The position numbers and the translations under genes were made by a program. From Ramlibacter sp. (GTDB lineage: Bacteria > Pseudomonadota > Gammaproteobacteria > Burkholderiales > Burkholderiaceae_C), in the NCBI GenBank assembly GCA_019635415.1, contig JAHBZN010000005.1, positions 117,512 to 181,511 of the forward strand: DNA of 64,000 bases, written 5' to 3'. The notes under the pieces are model-generated. The model worked only from the letters and a program-made list of their open reading frames with translations, was not told where the DNA came from and ran no database searches. Below are positions 1-7,017 of this stretch, piece after piece. Each line of letters starts with the position of its first letter. Positions within the stretch are counted from its first letter, which is position 1.

Positions 1-711
1 GCACGGCGCCGCGGCTTTCCGGTGGAGCCCCGCGTGCCGCTGCGCGAGATGCCACGCATCACGCGCGAGGCCCTGCCGGCCCTGATGCTGCCGGTCATCC
101 TCCTGGGCTGCCTGTACAGCGGCATCACCACCCCGACCGAGGCCGCGGGCGTGGCCGCGGCCTATGCGCTGCTGATCTCGGTCGGGCTGTACCGCAGCAT
201 GGGCTGGGCCGACCTGTACGACACCCTGCTGTCCAGCGCGCGGCTGAGCATCTCCATCGGCATGCTGATCGCGGGGGCGCTGGTGTTCAACTACGTCATC
301 ACGTCGGAAAACATTCCGGCCACGCTCAGCGTCCTGCTCAAGGGGCTGAACCTGTCCCCGATGGCCTTCCTGCTGCTGGTCAACCTGATCCTGCTCGTGC
401 TCGGGGCGTTTCTGGAGGGCTCGACCATCATCCTCATCATCCTGCCGGTGCTGCTGCCCACCGCGACCGCCCTGGGCATCGACCCGGTGCACTTTGGCGT
501 GATGGCGGTGCTGAACATCATGATCGGCCTCGTCACGCCGCCCTACGGCCTGCTGCTCTTCATGATGACCAAGATCGCCAATGTGTCGCTGGCGGTGCTG
601 GTGCGCGAGACCCTGCCGTTTCTCGCGGTGATGATCGCGGCCCTGGCCCTCGTCACGGTGTGGCCCGACTTTGTGCTCGCGCTGCCGCGGTTGGCCGGCT
701 ATTCGGGGTGA
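1..711 (+). CDS. TRAP transporter large permease (DctM family), 3' part
   Basis: Membrane permease that would import an organic acid with a periplasmic binding protein and a small membrane subunit, using an ion gradient. The frame is open from the first base, so the N-terminal part and the partner genes lie to the left. The visible 236 residues hold several hydrophobic helices and DctM-like stretches such as GITTPTEAAG, LGAFLEGSTIILIILPVLLP and GLVTPPYGLLLF. The stop lies five bases before the next start, so it is co-transcribed with a shikimate dehydrogenase-like gene, which points to a hydroaromatic or aromatic acid as substrate (inference). The family is clear and the substrate is not. Confidence 0.93.
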   Translation, partial: ARRRGFPVEPRVPLREMPRITREALPALMLPVILLGCLYSGITTPTEAAGVAAAYALLISVGLYRSMGWADLYDTLLSSARLSISIGMLIAGALVFNYVITSENIPATLSVLLKGLNLSPMAFLLLVNLILLVLGAFLEGSTIILIILPVLLPTATALGIDPVHFGVMAVLNIMIGLVTPPYGLLLFMMTKIANVSLAVLVRETLPFLAVMIAALALVTVWPDFVLALPRLAGYSG

Positions 712-716
712 AGGGC

Positions 717-1580
717 ATGGCCGACAAGCTGTTGCTTGGGCTGATCGGCGCGGGCATCCAGCGCTCGCTGACGCCGGCCCTGCAGGAAACCGAGGCACGC
801 CATCACGGGCTTCGTCTGCACTACCAGCTCATCGACCTGGATCAGGCGCCGGGTGCGTTCGACCGGTGGCCCACCCTGCTGCCCAGGCTGCTGGAGTCGG
901 CGTGTGTCATGGGATTTGCGGGGCTCAACATCACCTATCCGTGCAAGCAGGCGGTGGTTCCGTTGCTGGATGACCTGTCCGAGGAGGCCCGGGCCATGGG
1001 CGCCGTCAACACCGTGGTGATCCGCGACGGCCGGCTGGTCGGGCACAACACCGACGGCGCGGGCTGGGCCTGGGGCTTGCGTCGCGCGCTGCCGGGCGCC
1101 GATCTGGATCGCGTGCTTCTGATTGGCGCGGGCGGAGCCGGGTCGGCAATCGCGCATGCGGCCCTGCGCCTGGGCGTGCGGCGCCTGTGCGTGGTGGACA
1201 GCGACGCGGCCAAGGCCCGGGCCCTCGTCCTGGCCCTGAATGCGCAGCACGGAGACCGGGCCGAAGCCTGCGGCGACGTGGCACAGGCGGCCGATGGCGC
1301 CACGGGCCTGATTCATGCCACGCCCACGGGCATGAGCAAGTTTCCGGGGCTGCCTCTGCCGCAGGCGCTGCTGCGCCCGTCGATGTGGGTGTCCGAGGTC
1401 GTGTATGTGCCGCTGCAGACCGCGTTGCTCCAGGCGGCCCGGTCGTGTGGCTGCGCCGTGATGGACGGGGGCACGATGGCCGTAGGCCAGGCGGTGGGCG
1501 CGTTCGGGCTGTTCACCGGGCTCGAGGCCGATGCCACCCGCATGACGCAGCATTTCGAGCAGTTGGTGGGTTCTGGTTGA
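717..1580 (+). CDS. shikimate/quinate dehydrogenase-like protein
   Basis: NAD(P)-dependent oxidoreductase of the AroE/YdiB family, 287 residues. The N-terminal substrate domain has the QRSLTP segment near residue 15 and NITYPCKQ with Lys77, the expected catalytic lysine; NTDGAGW follows. The Rossmann motif LIGAGGAGSA is near residue 137. ATG 717 is chosen because it follows the TRAP stop closely and gives the family-typical start MADKLLLGLIGAG. Lying directly behind a TRAP permease and before an EthD-like gene, it is more likely a catabolic quinate/shikimate enzyme than the biosynthetic AroE (inference). Confidence 0.88.
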   Translation: MADKLLLGLIGAGIQRSLTPALQETEARHHGLRLHYQLIDLDQAPGAFDRWPTLLPRLLESACVMGFAGLNITYPCKQAVVPLLDDLSEEARAMGAVNTVVIRDGRLVGHNTDGAGWAWGLRRALPGADLDRVLLIGAGGAGSAIAHAALRLGVRRLCVVDSDAAKARALVLALNAQHGDRAEACGDVAQAADGATGLIHATPTGMSKFPGLPLPQALLRPSMWVSEVVYVPLQTALLQAARSCGCAVMDGGTMAVGQAVGAFGLFTGLEADATRMTQHFEQLVGSG

Positions 1581-1610
1581 ATGGCGGGAAAACAGGACAG
1601 GAAAGGAACC

Positions 1611-2291
1611 ATGATGTTGGGACAGGCGGCTCTTGCCATGTGGTGGGACATGGCGCCAGACATGCGCGATGAGTTCGAGCACTGGCACTCGCACGAACAT
1701 TTTCCCGAGCGGCTCGCGCTGCCGGGCTTCGCGCGTGCCTCGCGGTGGGCCGACGCGGAGGGGGGCGAGGGATTCTTCGTGCTGTACGAACTCGCGGCCT
1801 ACGAGGCCCTGGTGTCACCCGAGTACCAGGCGCGCCTCAATGCGCCCAGCGAATGGTCGCGCCGCATGATGCCGCATCACCGCCACATGGTGCGCAGCCA
1901 GTGCCGTGTGCTGGAAAAGCGCGGCGGGGCCGTGGCGAGCCAGGCGCTCACCGTTCGCTTGTCGCCCGCGCCCGGCGCCGAGACCCCATTGCGCAACCAC
2001 CTGAATGCGCTGGTCCGGGCGCTGCCCCAGCAGCCCGGCCTCACGGGGGCCTTGCTGCTGCAGACCGACACGCCAGCCCTGGCGCCCACGACCGAGCAGG
2101 CCATCCGTGGCCATGCCGATCGCGCCGCCGACTGGATCGCCGTGGTGACCGGCCATGATGCGCCGGCGCTGGCCCGCGTGGCGGGTGAGGCTCTGTCACC
2201 GGCCGCCCTGCAGGCCGCGGGTGCGGCGCCCGGCGCGCAGGCCGGCCGGTACACGCTCCGGTTGTCCATGGCCGCCGCTGAAGCGGTTTGA
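1611..2291 (+). CDS. EthD-like / dimeric alpha-beta barrel protein
   Basis: Protein of about 226 residues. Its first half has the pattern of EthD-like dimeric alpha-beta barrels (EFEHWHSHEHFPERLALPGF, then a WAD...FFVLYEL strand). The function is unknown; such proteins often sit beside degradation enzymes. ATG 1611 follows an AGGAAAGGA ribosome-binding site. An in-frame ATG at 1581, directly after the upstream stop, is possible but has no such site. It is the third gene of the operon with the TRAP permease and the dehydrogenase. The second half (about residues 110-226) looks like a degenerate second copy of the barrel. Confidence 0.75.
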   Translation: MMLGQAALAMWWDMAPDMRDEFEHWHSHEHFPERLALPGFARASRWADAEGGEGFFVLYELAAYEALVSPEYQARLNAPSEWSRRMMPHHRHMVRSQCRVLEKRGGAVASQALTVRLSPAPGAETPLRNHLNALVRALPQQPGLTGALLLQTDTPALAPTTEQAIRGHADRAADWIAVVTGHDAPALARVAGEALSPAALQAAGAAPGAQAGRYTLRLSMAAAEAV

Positions 2292-2319
2292 ACCGGCGCG
2301 GGAGCCGCCGCATCTCCGC

Positions 2320-2325
2320 TATACT
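2320..2325 (+). promoter_or_regulatory. putative -10 box (TATACT) for the hom leader transcript
   Basis: TATACT is one base from the sigma-70 consensus -10. No good -35 is visible 16-18 bases upstream. Transcription would start near 2331-2333, leaving under ten bases before the leader ATG at 2341, so the leader peptide would be translated from a nearly leaderless end. Confidence 0.45.
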
Positions 2326-2340
2326 TTTCGCGTGCGTCCC

Positions 2341-2415
2341 ATGAACTGCCTGTCCACCATCACCATGATTACCATGCCCTTTCGGGGCAGGGTGGTGACT
2401 GTGTCGGCTTCATAA
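2341..2415 (+). CDS. Thr/Ile/Met-rich leader peptide upstream of hom
   Basis: A 24-codon frame, MNCLSTITMITMPFRGRVVT then VSAS and stop. Codons 6-12 read Thr-Ile-Thr-Met-Ile-Thr-Met. Threonine, methionine and isoleucine are exactly the amino acids made through homoserine, and the next gene is homoserine dehydrogenase. This is the classic layout of an attenuation leader such as thrL of enterobacteria, although the sequence is not thrL. There is no Shine-Dalgarno sequence; the ATG is probably close to the 5' end of the transcript. That it senses charged tRNA is inference from composition and position. Confidence 0.75.
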   Translation: MNCLSTITMITMPFRGRVVTVSAS

Positions 2416-2490
2416 ACGCATTCCCACCCACCCCGCCAGAATGGCCGGGGTTGCAGTGTTCTCCGGGCCGCGATGGCAACCTCCGGAGAA
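2383..2490 (+). promoter_or_regulatory. hom leader RNA: alternative hairpins, last one masks the hom ribosome-binding site
   Basis: Five segments can pair in sequence. Segment 1 (2383-2395) pairs with 2 (2424-2435). Part of 2 (2431-2435) pairs with 3 (2446-2450). Segment 3 extended (2443-2450) pairs with 4 (2461-2469) with one bulge. Part of 4 (2459-2466) pairs perfectly over 8 bp with 5 (2483-2490). Segment 5 contains the GGAG Shine-Dalgarno of hom at 2485-2488, so pairing 4:5 would block translation. A ribosome paused on the Thr/Ile/Met codons leaves segment 1 free, giving 1:2, then 3:4, and an open site. A ribosome at the leader stop favours 2:3 and 4:5. The pairings are seen; the switching is inferred. 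Confidence 0.6.
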
Positions 2491-2497
2491 ATCAAAA

Positions 2498-3805
2498 ATG
2501 CCATCCCCTCTTCATTGCAAACCGCTGCGCGTGGGCCTGCTCGGCTTTGGCGTGGTCGGCTCGGGTACCTGTGCCGTGCTGTCCGGCAACCGGGCCACGA
2601 TCACCGCGCGCGCGGGTTGCGCCATTGACCTGACCCACGTTGCCACCCGTACGCCCGAGCGGGCCCGGGCCGCGGGGGCTGCGGGGGTCGTGCTGACGGA
2701 CGACCCCCTGGCGCTGGCGCGTCACCCGGACATCGACGTGGTGGTCGAAGCCATGGGGGGGACGGACTTGGCGCGGCGCTGTGTGCTGGCCGCGATTGCC
2801 GCGGGCAAGCATGTGGTCACCGCCAACAAGGCGCTGCTCGCTCAACATGGCGAGGAAGTCTTCGCCGCCGCGCAGGCGCAAGGCGTGTCGGTGGCGTTTG
2901 AAGGGGCCGTGGCCGTGAGCATCCCCATCGTCAAGGCGTTGCGCGAAGGCCTTGTGGCCAACGAAATCGAGTGGCTGGCCGGCATTGTCAACGGCACTTC
3001 CAATTACGTGCTCACGCAGATGCGCGACGAGGGGCGCAGTTATGCCCAGGCCCTCGGCGAGGCCCAGGCCCTGGGCTACGCCGAAGCCGACCCCTCGCTG
3101 GACGTGGACGGTGGCGATGCCGCCCACAAGCTGGCCCTGCTGGCTGCCATGGCGTTTGGTGGCGCGCCGCGCCTGGCCGATGTGCACGTCGAGGGCATCC
3201 GCCACCTGCAGGCCTGTGACTTTGGCCACGCGGCGCGGCTGGGCCACACCGTCAAGCTGCTTGCGGTGGCGCGACGTGAGGGCGAACAGATCCAGCTTCG
3301 CGTGCACCCGGCGCTGGTGCCTTCTGCCGCGTTGCTGGCGCGCGTGGATGGCAGCATGAACGGGATTCTGGTCAAGGGCAATGCCGCAGGGGTCACGATG
3401 TACTGCGGCGCGGGGGCCGGCTCGCGCGAAACCGCGTCGGCCGTCGTGGCGGATCTGGTGGACATCGCGCGGGCGCTGCGTGGCGGTGGCTCGCCGCGGC
3501 AGATACCGGCGCTGGGTTTTCACCATGAGGTGCAGCCTGTGCGCACCGCGGCGCCCCTGGAGGCGTTGCGCTTGCCCCAGTACCTGCGCGTGCCGCTGGC
3601 CGACGCCGGCGCCGCACGGCAGGTGCGCGAGGTGCTGGCGGCCCACGGCATCACCCCGGTGCAGCAGGACGAGTCGCCACAGGCATTGGCCTTGCTGACC
3701 TCGGAGACCGAGGAATGGCGCGCAGCGGGCGCGGTGCAGGATCTGGCACGTCAGCCGTGCGTGGCGGCGCCACCCACACGCCTGCGGGTGGAGGCACTGG
3801 CCTAG
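2498..3805 (+). CDS. hom: homoserine dehydrogenase
   Basis: Reduces aspartate semialdehyde to homoserine, the branch point to threonine, methionine and isoleucine. 435 residues, the usual length for the monofunctional enzyme. An N-terminal NAD(P) fold shows GLLGFGVVGSG, followed by KHVVTANKALL. The catalytic domain has GIVNGTSNYVLTQM and GYAEADPSLDVDGGDAAHK. A C-terminal ACT-like region starts near residue 365, the usual site of threonine feedback. ATG 2498 is chosen because GGAG lies 9 bases upstream; an earlier in-frame ATG at 2441 would add residues unlike the family. No thrC follows, unlike many beta-proteobacterial hom loci. It is probably regulated by the leader RNA described above. Confidence 0.95.
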   Translation: MPSPLHCKPLRVGLLGFGVVGSGTCAVLSGNRATITARAGCAIDLTHVATRTPERARAAGAAGVVLTDDPLALARHPDIDVVVEAMGGTDLARRCVLAAIAAGKHVVTANKALLAQHGEEVFAAAQAQGVSVAFEGAVAVSIPIVKALREGLVANEIEWLAGIVNGTSNYVLTQMRDEGRSYAQALGEAQALGYAEADPSLDVDGGDAAHKLALLAAMAFGGAPRLADVHVEGIRHLQACDFGHAARLGHTVKLLAVARREGEQIQLRVHPALVPSAALLARVDGSMNGILVKGNAAGVTMYCGAGAGSRETASAVVADLVDIARALRGGGSPRQIPALGFHHEVQPVRTAAPLEALRLPQYLRVPLADAGAARQVREVLAAHGITPVQQDESPQALALLTSETEEWRAAGAVQDLARQPCVAAPPTRLRVEALA

Positions 3806-4044
3806 TCCCGGGGGCGGGCCGGTGGGTCCAGCAGCCGCTGGACCACCCGCTGGGTGAGCGGTGCGACGACCAGCACCACCGGGAAGGCGACCGCCCAGGC
3901 GGTGAGCCAGGCACCGGCCCACAGACTGGCGAAGCCGGGCGTCAGCCCCGTGGCGCGCACGGTGGCGATGCCTGAGACGATCAGCGACATCAGCCCCGAA
4001 AGCACCAGTCCCGTCAGCAAGGGCTTGAGGCGTGCGCGGTTCAT
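3802..4044 (-). CDS. DUF2798-like small membrane protein
   Basis: 80 residues with two predicted membrane helices (about 9-28 and 40-62) and the pattern LMSLIVSGIATVR ... AWAVAFPVVLVVAPLTQRVV typical of DUF2798 proteins. Function unknown. Its ATG overlaps the stop of the upstream flavodoxin gene (ATGA), so the two are translationally coupled and last in a three-gene operon. Its 3' end overlaps the hom stop region on the opposite strand. Confidence 0.75.
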   Translation of the reverse strand: MNRARLKPLLTGLVLSGLMSLIVSGIATVRATGLTPGFASLWAGAWLTAWAVAFPVVLVVAPLTQRVVQRLLDPPARPRD

Positions 4045-4616
4045 GCCAGGGCCTCCTGCGCGAGCCGGTGCAGGGCGCGCGCAAAGTTTTCGCCAAACAG
4101 CTGTGCTGTCTTTACATCGCCCGGTGCGAAGGCGTCGGGCGGCGACGCGTGGCCGGCCTGCGCCATCAGGCCCGACCAGGAGCCGAGCCGGTTGGCGGCG
4201 TCCTCATAGGGTACGCCGCTGTGCTGTTCGGGAATGATGGGGTTGCCCACCCACTGCATGCCGTGCTGCATGGCAAAGACGAACATCGCCATCAGCGTGG
4301 ACTGCTTGTCGCCCGCGGGCAGCGACGACACGGTGAAACCCGCCGCCAGCTTGTCCCTGAACCTGAGGCCGCGCCAGAGGCGTCCAGTGGTGTCCATGAA
4401 GGCCTTGAACGGCCCTGACACGCCGCCCAGGTAGGTGGGTGAACCGAAAATGAGTCCGTCAAACGCCAGCAGCGATTCCGGGTTGGCGGCGGCGGCCTCG
4501 GCTGTGACCAGTTCCACGCGGGTGTCGGGCCGGCGGCGCGCGCCCTCGGCGATGCGCTGGGCCATGTGCGCGGTATGCCCGTGGGCGCTGTGATAGACGA
4601 TGGCCAGTGTTTTCAT
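4041..4616 (-). CDS. flavodoxin-family NAD(P)H-dependent oxidoreductase
   Basis: 191-residue cytosolic flavoprotein. The N-terminal phosphate-binding loop is IVYHSAHGHTAHMAQ (about residues 5-20), and the WrbA-like GLIFGSPTYLGGVSGPFKAF lies near residue 52. It is expected to bind FMN and reduce quinones or similar acceptors. ATG 4616 is chosen for its AGGAAG ribosome-binding site and for the canonical MKTLAIVYHS start; the frame stays open further upstream without such signals. It sits between a DUF2938 and a DUF2798 membrane protein in one operon controlled by the divergent MerR regulator, suggesting a stress-induced redox function (inference). Confidence 0.88.
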   Translation of the reverse strand: MKTLAIVYHSAHGHTAHMAQRIAEGARRRPDTRVELVTAEAAAANPESLLAFDGLIFGSPTYLGGVSGPFKAFMDTTGRLWRGLRFRDKLAAGFTVSSLPAGDKQSTLMAMFVFAMQHGMQWVGNPIIPEQHSGVPYEDAANRLGSWSGLMAQAGHASPPDAFAPGDVKTAQLFGENFARALHRLAQEALA

Positions 4617-4627
4617 GGGACTTCCTT

Positions 4628-5125
4628 TCAGTTGAAGAGTGGAACCAGCGCCTCTGCACCCAGGTACAGGCCGGCGCCGAAGAGGCTGTGATTGGCAAGG
4701 CTGCGCAGGCAGTTCCTGAGCGGGGTGGCCGTCTTGCGCGACGCGATGCCCGCGCCCAGCGCCGGCTGCATCACCAGCCACGGCGCGGCCACCGTGCCCG
4801 TGCCCACGAGCAATGCCGGCAGCAGGCGCGGGGAGTGAGCCCAGTCCATGCCGAACAGCGCCACCAGCAAGGCGGCAAACGCCATGCCGGTCAGGTAGTG
4901 CATGGCCCAGCCCAGCGCCTCCTCGCCGCGGACCGGCGGGGCTTTGGCAATGGCGGCGTGCCGCCATTGGCCGTGCCGCCAGTGACCGACCCAGCGGCCG
5001 ATGAACGCCAAGTTCAGGGTTGGCACGCCCAGGGCCTTGAGCAGCAGGAGCCAGCCGTCCATGACGGCGGTGGCGCCGATGCCGATGAGTGCGACGCGCA
5101 GGGCGTCCGATGCGGTGATGTTCAT
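4628..5125 (-). CDS. DUF2938-like membrane protein
   Basis: 165 residues with four probable membrane segments (near residues 10-28, 70-90, 95-115 and 140-160) and the DUF2938-like features GIGATAVMDGWLLLLKALGVP and GWAMHYLTGMAFA. Function unknown. ATG 5125 has AGGA upstream. First gene of the leftward operon, 11 bases ahead of the flavodoxin gene. Its promoter is the MerR-type element at 5171-5201. Confidence 0.78.
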   Translation of the reverse strand: MNITASDALRVALIGIGATAVMDGWLLLLKALGVPTLNLAFIGRWVGHWRHGQWRHAAIAKAPPVRGEEALGWAMHYLTGMAFAALLVALFGMDWAHSPRLLPALLVGTGTVAAPWLVMQPALGAGIASRKTATPLRNCLRSLANHSLFGAGLYLGAEALVPLFN

Positions 5126-5170
5126 GGTTGAAGTCCTGTTTCCTGGTTGACTGGCGGGGGTGCTGGAGGT

Positions 5171-5201
5171 ACTGTAGAAATTCAAGTCAACTTGAGGTCA
5201 A
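5171..5201 (-). promoter_or_regulatory. MerR-type promoter/operator with 19-bp spacer
   Basis: On the minus strand a -35 TTGACC (5201-5196) and a -10 TACAGT (5176-5171) are separated by exactly 19 bases. This overlong spacer is typical of promoters that MerR proteins activate by untwisting. The spacer contains the inverted repeat CAAGT-TG-ACTTG (5194-5183). It lies between the divergent MerR gene and the DUF2938-flavodoxin-DUF2798 operon and should be the regulator's binding site. Confidence 0.75.
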
Positions 5202-5212
5202 GAGGTTTTTGC

Positions 5213-5641
5213 ATGGACATCGCGGAAGTCGCCAAAAAATCGGGCCTGCCCGCCTCGGCATTGCGGTTTTATGAAGAGAAAGGGCTGATTGCCTCAGTCG
5301 GCCGGCAGGGCCTGCGCCGGCTTTTCCTGCCCTCGGTGCTGGACCAGCTGGCGTTGATCGCGCTGGGGCAGGCGGCCGGCTTCTCGCTGGACGAGATCAA
5401 GGCCCTGTTCGCGGGCGGCCGCGACCGGATCGACCGCCAGACCCTGGCGGCCAAGGCCGACGAGATCGACGCCACCATTCGCCGGCTGAAGGCCATGAGC
5501 AACGGCTTGAAGCACGCCGCCGTGTGCCCGGCGCCCAGCCATGCGGAATGCCTGACCTTTCAGCGCCTGGTCCGGGCGGCCGGGACGGGCGCCCTCGCGC
5601 GGCGGGCCGTCGGTGCCGCGCGCCAGCCGCGCGCGCGGTAG
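5213..5641 (+). CDS. MerR-family transcriptional regulator
   Basis: 142 residues. The N-terminal winged helix-turn-helix begins MDIAEVAKKSGLPASALRFY, with YEEKGL and RRLFLPSVLDQLALI; a dimerisation helix spans about residues 75-105. Only two separated cysteines (CPAPSHAEC, about residues 104-112) follow, so there is no SoxR-type iron-sulfur motif and no clear metal-binding loop; the ligand is unknown. ATG 5213 is chosen by the family N-terminus. It is divergent from the operon it probably controls through the 19-bp-spacer promoter. The basic C-terminal tail (ARRAVGAARQPRAR) is probably disordered. Confidence 0.9.
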   Translation: MDIAEVAKKSGLPASALRFYEEKGLIASVGRQGLRRLFLPSVLDQLALIALGQAAGFSLDEIKALFAGGRDRIDRQTLAAKADEIDATIRRLKAMSNGLKHAAVCPAPSHAECLTFQRLVRAAGTGALARRAVGAARQPRAR

Positions 5642-5678
5642 CGGGCCGGCGGCAGGACCTGAGGAGTACTTTCGTAGA

Positions 5679-6878
5679 ATGGCCTGCATGGCCGTCTTCA
5701 CCGTTTTCTTCTGCGGCACGGGGTCCAACAGCTTCGACTTCGCCAACAGCGACTACCACTCCGGTGAGCTCATCTCCACGCTGGCCCGGCATTGCACGGG
5801 CATGGAGTTTGTGGACTGGATCATTGCCGATGGCCCGGGCAGCGGCAACCACCAGGAGGACGAGAAGTTCGTCACGCCGGGCAACTACTGGGGTTGGCAG
5901 GGCGTGGCCGGTGGCAAGGGGTGGGAAGAGAATGTGGCCCACGCGCTGGCCATGATCCATGGCCAGGCCAAATGGAGCCGCAAGCAACTCACCGAGCTGA
6001 ACTACCGCGTGCTCAAGGAAGCGGGCATTGCCATCCCGGACGCTGAAATCGACTTTGACGATTTCAGCATCACCATGCCCGACCGCAAGGTCACGCAGCA
6101 GGACCTGCAGATGCAGAAGATCAAGATCTTCCGCAAGGCCAAGCCGGTGACCGCCATCAATGCCATTGGCTGGAGCCGCGGCGCCGTGACCACGCACATG
6201 TTTGCCAATGCGCTGGCCGCCGACAACGAACTCAAGCACCTGCCGGTCAACATCATCGCTGTGGATCCGGTGCCAGGCACGGGCAACTTCCAGTTGCACC
6301 GCACGTCGATCCCGTCCAATGTGAAGAACTACGTGGCCTTTTATGCGCGCGACGAACGTTCCATGGGGTTTGCCGCCACGCTGCCGACCTTTGCCCAGGG
6401 CGTGAAATCGACCCTCTACCCCATGCCCGGGCGCCATGCCACGCTGGTGGGCAACGCGGGCAACTACGTGGGGGGCAATGGTGCCAACGTCTTCAACGCG
6501 CCGGGCAAGGTGGTGCGCATGCTGTCCGAGCAATACCTTACGGAGTGGGGCACCCCGTTGGGCAAACGCCTGCCGTGGTCCGAGACCGAGATGCTGCGCT
6601 GCTACGACGAGATGGTGGGGCAGTCCGACCTGTTCAAGAAGCTCAGCAAGACGGTCTACACCACGCGCATGGGCCAGCGCGGCGACCGCGATGTCAGCGT
6701 GGGCCAGAACTGGTTCAGCAGCAAGTTCCAGGCGCTGAGCCAGTTGCAGTCGACCGGCCATTTCATCAACTGGCATCACGCCGAACTGTTCCGCAAGTTC
6801 GGGGGCCTTGGCTTTGGTGACGAGTTCATCAAGAACACGCGCGCCGCACTGTACGACTCGCTGAGCAAGCGGCGTTAG
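5679..6878 (+). CDS. predicted lipase/alpha-beta hydrolase with GWSRG elbow (DUF2235/Tle1-like)
   Basis: 399 residues with no signal peptide. The N-terminus VFTVFFCGTGSNSFDF resembles the FFDGTxN opening of DUF2235 and type VI lipase effectors. The nucleophile elbow AIGWSRGAVTTH places Ser166, Asp196 in IIAVDPVPG is a likely acid, and His366 or His367 in INWHHAEL could complete the triad. ATG 5679 follows GAGGAG; ATG 5688 is an alternative. It lies 139 bases before the 1110-residue Tc-toxin-like gene on the same strand and may act with it, as an effector lipase or as a partner. Hydrolase family is likely; substrate and target are unknown. Confidence 0.7.
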   Translation: MACMAVFTVFFCGTGSNSFDFANSDYHSGELISTLARHCTGMEFVDWIIADGPGSGNHQEDEKFVTPGNYWGWQGVAGGKGWEENVAHALAMIHGQAKWSRKQLTELNYRVLKEAGIAIPDAEIDFDDFSITMPDRKVTQQDLQMQKIKIFRKAKPVTAINAIGWSRGAVTTHMFANALAADNELKHLPVNIIAVDPVPGTGNFQLHRTSIPSNVKNYVAFYARDERSMGFAATLPTFAQGVKSTLYPMPGRHATLVGNAGNYVGGNGANVFNAPGKVVRMLSEQYLTEWGTPLGKRLPWSETEMLRCYDEMVGQSDLFKKLSKTVYTTRMGQRGDRDVSVGQNWFSSKFQALSQLQSTGHFINWHHAELFRKFGGLGFGDEFIKNTRAALYDSLSKRR

Positions 6879-7017
6879 GCCCCCACGCCGCGCAGGCGGC
6901 GGCCTGCGGTGGCCTCGCGCGGCGTTCGTCTGCATAATGGCCCGGCACGCTGCGCGCGTGCCGAACCGATCCGCGTCTGGGAGGACGTGCCGCACACGAA
7001 CGCAACGGAGGCTCGCA

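Noticed and set aside
2416..2497. SAM-type riboswitch before hom
   Set aside because: The hairpins fit leader-peptide attenuation; no conserved SAM riboswitch core was recognisable.
2492..4096. 534-codon minus-strand frame opposite hom
   Set aside because: Shadow of hom; rich in Arg, Gly and His and without any recognisable motif.
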